From contig NZ_RZMZ01000002.1 in NCBI RefSeq assembly GCF_003992675.1, forward strand, positions 64,501 to 128,500: DNA of 64,000 nt, in the 5' to 3' direction. Shown here in pieces: positions 57,212-64,000 of this stretch (positions within the stretch are counted from its first letter, which is position 1; each line of letters starts with the position of its first letter). The notes beneath the pieces were generated by a model. It searched no databases, was not told the DNA's origin, and worked only from the letters and a program-made list of their open reading frames with translations. Source of the stretch: Flagellimonas marinaquae (GTDB taxonomy: Bacteria; Bacteroidota; Bacteroidia; Flavobacteriales; Flavobacteriaceae). Position numbers and translations under genes: made by a program.

Positions 57212-59227
57212 GTGCGTCAGCTTAATTTTGTGTCCATTAAACTCACGGTATGGGTGATTTTGGGCATTATTATCGGCTATTATGCGGAACTGGCTCCACT
57301 TTTGCTCTTGATTGTCATGGTCGTGTTGCTGCCCATATTATTCTGGGCCAGCAAAAAACAGTCAAGGTCAGGCTTCCCGTATGTTGAGTCACTTACCGCA
57401 ACCATCACCATAATCTTGGGCGCCTTTGTGGTTGGTATGTCCACCTACAAGGGTATGCCCGATTATTATGGACAGTTAGATGTTCAGCAACCAATGGTTT
57501 GGCATCTTAAAGTGGGAGAAACTTTAAAACCCAATGCCTATTCCCATCGCTATGTAGCCAAAGTTATTTCTGCGGATAAGAGAAGAGCTTCAGGGAAATT
57601 ACTACTGAGTCTGACTCCTGATTCCTTGTCAAAGCCATTGGAAGTTGATCATGAATTAGTGGTTTACGCCCCACTTGAAGGTATTCGGTCAACATTGAAT
57701 CCTTACCAGTTTGATTATCAAAGTTACCTACAAAAGCAGGGCATCCATCATCAAATTAGGAACAACTATCCGTCCATCCTTAAAACGGAAAAAAAATCGA
57801 CCACCTTGTTTGGGCACGCCTCCCGTTTTAGGGAACACGTTATCTCCAAACTAAAAGAAAGGGACTTTGGAAAAGACGAAATGGCGGTAATCCAAGCATT
57901 GTTATTGGGCAAACGCGACGACATTTCCCAAGACACCTACAACAACTATAAAAATGCCGGAGCAGTCCATATCTTGGCCGTGAGCGGGCTTCACGTAGGA
58001 ATTATTCTTTTCCTTTTGGAGTTGCTGTTGATCCCGCTGGAACGTTTACCTAAAGGTAAAACCTTAAAGTTGGTGTTGGTGGTGCTATTGCTTTGGGCTT
58101 ATGCCTTTGTGGCGGGACTTTCCCCTTCCATTGTCCGAGCAGTGACCATGTTTTCGTTTGTGGCCTATGCCCTCTACCTCAACCGTCCCACGAGTTCCTT
58201 CAACATTATTGCGCTCTCCATGCTCTTCATTTTGTTGATAAAGCCCTTGTTCTTGTTCCAAGTGGGGTTTCAAATGAGTTATGCTGCGGTATTCGCCATT
58301 GTTTGGATTTACCCAAAATTGCAACGATTCTGGTTTCCGGAAAACTTTCTTGTGCGCAAAACATGGCAATTGCTATCGGTGAGTGTTGCGGCACAGTTGG
58401 GTGTTTTGCCCATTAGTTTGTTCTACTTTCATCAGTTTCCAGCCTTATTTTTTATCTCCAACCTGCTCATTATTCCTTTTTTGGGATTGATTTTGGGTGT
58501 CGGCATTTTGGTCATTGCCCTGGCACTGTTGGAGCCCTTACCTCCATTTTTGGTGGATGGCTTTAATGGGGTTATCCACATCATGAATGCTATTGTAGGA
58601 TGGGTAGCGCAGCAAGAAGGTTTTATTATTAAGGACATCCCCTTTGATTCAGTGCAGCTACTTTTGGGCTATGCTATCATTTTTGCATTAGTTACATTTC
58701 TGTCCCAACCCGTCAAAAAAACAGCTTTGCTTTTGTTCGCAGGAATTGTCCTGTTTCAAAGCTGGAGTATTTGGAGCCAGTTCCAAATGCAGCAAAAAGA
58801 GACCCTTATCCTTGCGCACCGTTCCAGCAACTCGGTTATACTGCATCAGTTGGGAGATTCGCTTTCCATCCTCACTTCAAACCCAACAAACATGGGAAAC
58901 CTTGCCAACGATTACGCTGTGGCGGAACGCATCCGAACCGTGGACACCGCCATACTAAAAAACAGCTATATTTTGGGCGAAAAAAGGCTAGTAGTTGTAG
59001 ATAGTATGGCTTTGTTTCCTTTGGAAAAGCAGCCCGATTATTTGTTGTTGACAGAATCACCAAGGTTCCATTTGGAGCGATTACTGGATTCGATACAACC
59101 TAAAACCGTTCTTGCCGATGGCAGTAACTACCCTAGTTTGGTGGCGAAGTGGAAAGCCACTTGTAGCGAAAAAGAAATCCCCTTTCACTACACAGGTGAA
59201 AAGGGATTTTATGTTTTTAAGTTTTAA
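57212..59227 (+). CDS. ComEC/Rec2 family DNA-uptake channel protein, no metallo-beta-lactamase motif
   Basis: Polytopic inner-membrane protein of 671 residues. It has an N-terminal DUF4131 region (about 60-200) and the Competence domain (about 225-500) with LLLGKRDDIS and the characteristic GAVHILAVSGLHVGI. The C-terminal ~150 residues end in GEKGFYVFKF, like the tail of ComEC proteins, but no HxHxDH motif is present, so the extracellular nuclease domain is lacking or degenerate. The start is GTG 57212, one base after the upstream stop. It converges on the peptide transporter with five bases between stops. Confidence 0.9.
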   Translation: MRQLNFVSIKLTVWVILGIIIGYYAELAPLLLLIVMVVLLPILFWASKKQSRSGFPYVESLTATITIILGAFVVGMSTYKGMPDYYGQLDVQQPMVWHLKVGETLKPNAYSHRYVAKVISADKRRASGKLLLSLTPDSLSKPLEVDHELVVYAPLEGIRSTLNPYQFDYQSYLQKQGIHHQIRNNYPSILKTEKKSTTLFGHASRFREHVISKLKERDFGKDEMAVIQALLLGKRDDISQDTYNNYKNAGAVHILAVSGLHVGIILFLLELLLIPLERLPKGKTLKLVLVVLLLWAYAFVAGLSPSIVRAVTMFSFVAYALYLNRPTSSFNIIALSMLFILLIKPLFLFQVGFQMSYAAVFAIVWIYPKLQRFWFPENFLVRKTWQLLSVSVAAQLGVLPISLFYFHQFPALFFISNLLIIPFLGLILGVGILVIALALLEPLPPFLVDGFNGVIHIMNAIVGWVAQQEGFIIKDIPFDSVQLLLGYAIIFALVTFLSQPVKKTALLLFAGIVLFQSWSIWSQFQMQQKETLILAHRSSNSVILHQLGDSLSILTSNPTNMGNLANDYAVAERIRTVDTAILKNSYILGEKRLVVVDSMALFPLEKQPDYLLLTESPRFHLERLLDSIQPKTVLADGSNYPSLVAKWKATCSEKEIPFHYTGEKGFYVFKF

Positions 59228-59232
59228 AGAGT

Positions 59233-60768
59233 TTAATGGACGTTGCCCATCAACTTTTTGATCAATGGCGAGGCCAAAATCACCAAAAGTCCCGCTCCTA
59301 AAGAGTATTGTGCAATAAGCATAAATCCGTCGGTGTAAATGTTAAGGGTGCTAAATCCGCTGATATCGGCATCCGTGCTTTCAATGGCCAATTGCTTGCC
59401 GATAAAACCAACTACTTGGAAGGCAAATGCAGAGGATAGGAACCAAACCCCCATCATGAAAGCGACGATTCGTTTGGGAGATAAGTCAGTGATTTTTGAC
59501 AATCCTACGGGAGACATGAACAATTCCCCCACTGATAATAAGAAATACATCAACAATAGGTAGGTGAACGGAACAAAACCATTTTCGTTCGCACTTGCAC
59601 CACTTATCGCCAAGGCATAAAAACTGATACCGGCAAATAAAAGACCCATTCCAAATTTATAGGGAGTTCGTGGGTTGAGTTTCTTTTTGGATAACCACTG
59701 CCACATCAAAGAAATAGGGATAGCCAAAATGATGATCCACATGGAGTTCAACGAATTGGTCTGGGAGGCCGACATAATGCCTTCCAAATCCACATTTCGC
59801 GCCGCAAAGAGAGTAATCACACTACCCGATAGTTCATGAAAACCCCAAAAAATGGTCATAAAAAAGGTAATCAACACGGCAACAAAGAGTTTTTTGCGTT
59901 CTTCCAAAGTTGCCTTGTACATGATGTAACCTAAATACACCAAAATAGAAAATCCAATCAATTTGAAAATTACATTTACAATATTTTGGTCGTCAAAAAA
60001 AGTTCCTTCGGCTCCCAAAGCTTTGTATGCGGACAATAAATAGGCAATTACAGGCACGGATGCAAAGGCCAATACGGGAACAAGTACGCCTTGTTTTAGT
60101 CCAAATACCTTTTTATCAATGTTACCATTTTCCGGTGGAAGCCCTTTGTCTCCAAACACATTATTTTTGATACCGCTCCAAAAGACAATCAGACCGGTGA
60201 GCATTCCAATTCCCGCCAGTCCAAATCCGTAGTGCCAGCCATATTTGGCCGCCAAATATCCGCAAAGCAAGGGTGCTACCCATCCACCGATATTGATTCC
60301 CATATAAAAAATGGTAAAACCGGAATCTTTTTTGGGGTCACCATCTTTGTACAAGGAACCTACGAAAGTGGATATGTTGGGTTTGAAGAATCCATTTCCT
60401 GCAATAATCAGGGAGAGTGCGAGAAAAAAGGTAATGTTGTTTTCAATGGCAAGTACAAAGTGCCCCAAAGACATCAATATTCCACCCAAAAATATGGAAC
60501 GGCGCATACCCAAAATACTATCGGAAATACGCCCACCGATGACCGTGGAAGCATACACCAAAGAACCGTAGGAAGAGTACACCGCTGCCGTGGCATAGTC
60601 GCGTTCCATCAATGCCGCAAATATGACCTCTACCATGTAGAGCGTGAGCAACGCCCGCATTCCATAAAAACTGAAACGTTCCCATAGCTCGGCAAAAAAG
60701 AGGTAGAACAGCCCCTTGGGGTGCCCAAACAATTGTTGTTCTTCTACTGGTTTGGATACTTCTGACAT
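59233..60768 (-). CDS. Peptide/proton symporter (POT/PTR2 family)
   Basis: Inner-membrane di/tripeptide importer of 511 residues with about 12-14 helices. The proton-coupling motif ExxERFxxYG is present as ELWERFSFYG near residue 30, followed by GGRISDSILG and the second signature FYMGINIGG. It lies immediately downstream (24 bases) of the DPP4-like peptidase on the same strand, so secreted peptidase and importer may work together. Confidence 0.94.
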   Translation of the reverse strand: MSEVSKPVEEQQLFGHPKGLFYLFFAELWERFSFYGMRALLTLYMVEVIFAALMERDYATAAVYSSYGSLVYASTVIGGRISDSILGMRRSIFLGGILMSLGHFVLAIENNITFFLALSLIIAGNGFFKPNISTFVGSLYKDGDPKKDSGFTIFYMGINIGGWVAPLLCGYLAAKYGWHYGFGLAGIGMLTGLIVFWSGIKNNVFGDKGLPPENGNIDKKVFGLKQGVLVPVLAFASVPVIAYLLSAYKALGAEGTFFDDQNIVNVIFKLIGFSILVYLGYIMYKATLEERKKLFVAVLITFFMTIFWGFHELSGSVITLFAARNVDLEGIMSASQTNSLNSMWIIILAIPISLMWQWLSKKKLNPRTPYKFGMGLLFAGISFYALAISGASANENGFVPFTYLLLMYFLLSVGELFMSPVGLSKITDLSPKRIVAFMMGVWFLSSAFAFQVVGFIGKQLAIESTDADISGFSTLNIYTDGFMLIAQYSLGAGLLVILASPLIKKLMGNVH

Positions 60769-60792
60769 ATCGAATTGGTATTGGTTAGATTT

Positions 60793-62952
60793 TTAAAGTT
60801 TTTCCTTAACGAAGTTGGTCATTTTGGTGTAGAGGTGCAGTCGTGTGTTACCTCCATAAATTCCGTGGTTTTTATCGGGATAAATGGCCCAATCAAATTG
60901 TTTGTTGGCCTGTACCAAAGCCTCGATCATGCGCATGGTGTTCTGCACATGCACGTTATCGTCCCCTGAACCATGAACCAATAAATAATCCCCTTTCAAT
61001 AGTTCTGGATAATTGAATGGTGAGTTATCGTCGTAGCCCGTTGGGTTCTCTTGTGGCGTTTGCATGTAGCGTTCCGTATAAATGGTATCGTAAAAACGCC
61101 AAGAGGTTACCGGTGCCACGGCAATGGCCATTTCAAAGGTGTCGTTGCCCTTGAGCAAACAGTTGGTGGACATAAATCCGCCGTAGCTCCATCCCCATAT
61201 TCCCGTTCTATTCTCATCAATATAGGGCAAGCTGCTTAATTGTTGGGCTGCCGCAATCTGGTCTTCCACCTCATATTTGCCCAACTCTTTTTGGGTCAAT
61301 TTTTTAAAGTCTCGCCCTTTTAGACCGGTTCCACGACCATCCACACAGGCCACGATGTAACCTTCGGAAGCCAAGAGCTGGTGCCAGTAGTCGTTGCTGC
61401 CCATCCACGAATTGGATACCTGCTGTGAACCCGGACCACTGTATTGGAACATGAAAAGTGGATACTTTTTGTTCGGGTCAAAGTTAGCCGGTTTGATCAT
61501 ATACATATTCAGGTCGTACCCATTCACATTGATGGTGGAAAACTCCTTGGGTGAAATCTCGTATCCTTCCAATTTGTTCAACAAAGCTGAATTGTCCTTG
61601 ATTTCCTTGACAAGTTTCCCGTCGGATGCATCGTGCAAGGTAAATCGATAAGGAGTCATGGCACTGGAATAGGTGTTGATGTAATAGGTAAAATCACTGC
61701 TGAAGGCTGCGGAATTGGTCCCAGCTTCGGTGGATAATGCTTTCTTTCGCTTTCCTTTGGTGGAAATGCTGTAAACCCCTCTGTTGATGGAACCATTTTC
61801 CACGGATTGATAGAAGATACGGTCATTCTTTTCGTCATATCCATAATAGCTCGTGACTTCCCAAGGCCCTTCCGTAATCCGGTTCTTCAATTTACCATCC
61901 TTCCCATAAAGGTATAGGTGATTGTATCCATCTGCCTCGCTGGTCCAAATAAAGCTATCATCATTCAAAAAAGTAAGATCATCATCGATATCCACGTAGG
62001 CTTTATCATTCTCTTCCAGCAAAACCGATGCGGAATTATCTTTTGCGTTCACGGCATACAGCTTTAATGTATTTTGATGCCTGTTCAACGTTTGAACGCT
62101 CAAATGATCTGGATTGTGCATCCATTTGATTCTCGGAATGTAGTAGGAATCATTCAAATCCACGTTAGAAATAGATTCAGATGCGACATCGTACATATGC
62201 AATGTGACGATGGAATTCTTCTCTCCCGCTTTGGGATACTTAAACTCATATTGATAAGGATACAGATCGGTTCCATAAAAATCCATTGAAAAATGGGGAA
62301 CTTCGGTCTCATCAAACCGAAGAAAAGCAATTTTGGTGCCGTTGCTGTTCCATTCAAAAGCACGGACAAAGCCAAATTCTTCCTCGTATACCCAATCCGT
62401 TACCCCATTGATGATGGTTCCTTTGTTCTCATCTGTGGTCACTTGCTTGGTGGTGCGATCGGCCAAATCCATCACATATAGATTATTGTCCAACACATAG
62501 GCCACTTTGCTTCCGTTTGGGGAAAGTGTGGGTTCTTGTATTTTGGTTTCGGCTATTTTTACCAGTTCCTTGGAGGCGATATCATATATATAATAGATGC
62601 CCAATCGGGAACGCCTAAAAATAGGCTCTACCTCGGTTGCCAAGAGTACCTTTGACTCATCATCACTAAAAGTATAGGAAGAAAAATAGGGAATGGCTTC
62701 GGATGAGGCAACGATGGTCTCCACCTTTTCCAAGGTTTTGTAATCGTATTTGTCCAAACTGCTAGATCGTGGGGAACGTTCTGTATTCAATATGGTATAC
62801 TGTGTACCGTTGTTCATGGATCGCAGGACATCCATATATTCTGTTCTAAATTCTCCTCCCCAAATCTCTTCGAGGGTTATTTTTTTCTTTTGTGCAGTGG
62901 AAAAAGTCAAACATCCTAAAAGAAACAGGAATAGAAAACTCGGTTTGTTCAT
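60793..62952 (-). CDS. Dipeptidyl-peptidase IV-like serine peptidase (S9B)
   Basis: Exported prolyl oligopeptidase-family peptidase of 719 residues. A signal peptide (FLFLFLLGCLTFSTAQ) is followed by an eight-bladed propeller domain (about residues 40-460) and an alpha/beta-hydrolase domain. The catalytic Ser lies in GWSYGG, Asp in HGSGDDNVH and His in NHGIYGG. A propeller glutamate pair of the DPP4 type is suggested by WVYEEEF. Removes N-terminal dipeptides in the periplasm; the next gene imports peptides. Confidence 0.95.
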   Translation of the reverse strand: MNKPSFLFLFLLGCLTFSTAQKKKITLEEIWGGEFRTEYMDVLRSMNNGTQYTILNTERSPRSSSLDKYDYKTLEKVETIVASSEAIPYFSSYTFSDDESKVLLATEVEPIFRRSRLGIYYIYDIASKELVKIAETKIQEPTLSPNGSKVAYVLDNNLYVMDLADRTTKQVTTDENKGTIINGVTDWVYEEEFGFVRAFEWNSNGTKIAFLRFDETEVPHFSMDFYGTDLYPYQYEFKYPKAGEKNSIVTLHMYDVASESISNVDLNDSYYIPRIKWMHNPDHLSVQTLNRHQNTLKLYAVNAKDNSASVLLEENDKAYVDIDDDLTFLNDDSFIWTSEADGYNHLYLYGKDGKLKNRITEGPWEVTSYYGYDEKNDRIFYQSVENGSINRGVYSISTKGKRKKALSTEAGTNSAAFSSDFTYYINTYSSAMTPYRFTLHDASDGKLVKEIKDNSALLNKLEGYEISPKEFSTINVNGYDLNMYMIKPANFDPNKKYPLFMFQYSGPGSQQVSNSWMGSNDYWHQLLASEGYIVACVDGRGTGLKGRDFKKLTQKELGKYEVEDQIAAAQQLSSLPYIDENRTGIWGWSYGGFMSTNCLLKGNDTFEMAIAVAPVTSWRFYDTIYTERYMQTPQENPTGYDDNSPFNYPELLKGDYLLVHGSGDDNVHVQNTMRMIEALVQANKQFDWAIYPDKNHGIYGGNTRLHLYTKMTNFVKEKL

Positions 62953-63271
62953 GAAGTGAAAAATTGATTAAATCTTCTAAATGGTCAAAAAAGCATATTT
63001 GTCATCTTGGGCGCAGTCGAAAGGTTCAACAAAAATGTCGCGACTGTGCTCGACATCATATTTTTAATTCAAAATGTACGTTTTGTAATTAGGTTTTCCA
63101 ATTCACACATTTGATTAAAAACTTCCAAGTTTACTAATATTTATCCAAAAAATAAACTTTGATGTTGTCTTTGCAACAATTTTAACCATTCTCCATTTTT
63201 TGGAATTTAAAAAAGACACATCACGTGCAAATGGTCAATATCCGTATATTTGGAGGCTTTAAGCCAGCTTT
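62953..63271. other. Intergenic region without a gene (319 bases)
   Basis: It separates two divergent genes. It holds a REP-like inverted pair, GCGCAGTCG (63011-63019) and CGACTGTGC (63041-63049), with ATGTCG/CGACAT nested next to the second arm. It also holds a TATATTTG -7 box at 63245-63252. No frame longer than a few dozen codons looks coding. Confidence 0.7.
63245..63252 (+). promoter_or_regulatory. -7 box of the HMG-CoA reductase gene (TATATTTG)
   Basis: Perfect TAnnTTTG, 19 bases before the ATG; no -33 TTTG at the usual spacing. Confidence 0.5.
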
Positions 63272-64000
63272 ATGAAGACTCCCGTTGAAGGATTTTCCAA
63301 ATTGTCCAAAACCCAAAAAATTGATTGGATAGCGACAAATTGCACCAAGGACCCCAAACAGACGAAAGCCCTATTGCAGCAGTACTGGAACTCGGACCCA
63401 CGAGTACAGCAACTGCACGATGAGTTTATCGAAAATACCATTTCCAATTACTATCTGCCCTTTGCGGTCGCTCCCAATTTTCTGATTAATGATCAACTCT
63501 ACACCATCCCCATGGCCATTGAGGAAAGTTCCGTGGTGGCCGCAGCAAGTAAGGCGGCCAAATTTTGGTTGGAGCGAGGCGGATTCAAAACGGAAGTCTT
63601 GGGGACAGAAAAAGTGGGACAGGTTCATTTTATCTATCGAGGTGACCAGGAGAAGCTCACCAATTTTTTCAACACCCTAAAACCGCTTTTGATCAAGAGT
63701 GTGGCCTCCATCACCCAAAACATGGAAAAACGGGGCGGTGGCATCAACGATATAGTGCTTAGAAATCTTACAGATAAAATTGAAGGTTACTATCAGCTCC
63801 ATTGTACCTTTGAGACCTTGGATGCCATGGGCGCCAATTTTATCAACTCCTGCTTGGAACAGTTCGCCAAGACCCTGAAAGAAGAAGCTCAAGCCCACGA
63901 TGCTTTTAATGATGGGGAGAAAAATATAGAGGTGGTGATGAGCATTCTCTCCAATTATGTACCCGATTGTTTGGTCCGGGCGGAGGTCAGTTGTCCGGTG
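63272..64000 (+). CDS. Hydroxymethylglutaryl-CoA reductase, class II type (3' truncated)
   Basis: The frame runs open from ATG 63272 to the window end (243 codons). It begins MKTPVEGFSKLSKTQKIDWI. Family marks are IPMAIEESSVVAAASKAAKFW (written here in pieces: IPMAIEESS then VVAAASKAAK), the substrate-loop pattern of class II enzymes, and DAMGANFINS with the CLVRAEVSCPV region. HMG-CoA reductase makes mevalonate from HMG-CoA for isoprenoid synthesis; the class II form is the usual bacterial one. The NAD(P) specificity cannot be read from this part. Confidence 0.88.
   Translation, partial: MKTPVEGFSKLSKTQKIDWIATNCTKDPKQTKALLQQYWNSDPRVQQLHDEFIENTISNYYLPFAVAPNFLINDQLYTIPMAIEESSVVAAASKAAKFWLERGGFKTEVLGTEKVGQVHFIYRGDQEKLTNFFNTLKPLLIKSVASITQNMEKRGGGINDIVLRNLTDKIEGYYQLHCTFETLDAMGANFINSCLEQFAKTLKEEAQAHDAFNDGEKNIEVVMSILSNYVPDCLVRAEVSCPV

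Overview
The window is a stretch of core chromosome from a marine-type member of the Bacteroidota, most likely family Flavobacteriaceae. The evidence is the complete gliding/type IX secretion set gldK-gldL-gldM-gldN, a TonB-dependent receptor with a carboxypeptidase-like N-terminal domain, Bacteroidota-only families (HYC_CC_PP, LptE-type lipoprotein), promoter boxes of the Bacteroidota form TTTG-N21-TAnnTTTG, and moderately AT-rich DNA. Protein sequences resemble the Muricauda/Allomuricauda/Flagellimonas group, but genus is a guess. I see no rRNA, CRISPR array, prophage, integrase or complete insertion sequence.

Layout: 1-6.3 kb holds a truncated pbpC, the two ribosome-assembly GTPases der and era on either side of an unknown two-helix membrane protein, and an AGCS amino-acid symporter. 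At 6.4-6.65 kb is the initiator tRNA-fMet, preceded by its own promoter, a stray copy of its 5' end and a REP-like repeat. 6.7-9.1 kb holds an MFS transporter, a GH16 glucanase and a small zinc-ribbon-like protein. 9.1-14.9 kb is an RND efflux operon (periplasmic adaptor, pump, TolC-like channel). 15-19.4 kb holds an LRR protein, an ABC-F ATPase, a DUF983 protein and an FAD oxidoreductase. 19.5-28 kb holds topA, an arginase-fold protein lacking metal ligands, and gldKLMN. 28-32 kb holds a secreted BNR/sortilin-type propeller protein and a membrane protein.

32.2-39.2 kb is a run of + strand genes: miaB, a sigma-54 activator, lptE, a TPR-like protein, secG, groES and groEL. 39.2-43.3 kb (minus strand) is a probable metal-handling locus: HYC_CC_PP protein, TonB-dependent receptor, periplasmic HMA protein and an HMA-MauE fusion. 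43.3-51.1 kb holds a GAF/fRMsr protein, purH and the elongation (rod-shape) cluster mreB-mreC-mreD-mrdA-rodA. 51.1-64 kb holds a secreted nuclease, a tail-specific protease, surE, lpxB, an NlpC/P60 lipoprotein, comEC, a peptide transporter, a DPP4-like peptidase and the 5' part of a class II HMG-CoA reductase gene.

Themes: cell-envelope building (PBP1C, Mre/Rod, LptE, LpxB, SecG, NlpC/P60), translation (Der, Era, MiaB, fMet tRNA, ABC-F), secretion (T9SS, Sec, RND) and peptide/protein degradation. Most of the window is ordinary core genome. The clearest unusual structures are the rebuilt tRNA-fMet promoter region, the hairpin repeat wedged inside groESL, the ligand-less ureohydrolase beside gldK, and the metal locus. 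I found no wholly new system that I can defend.
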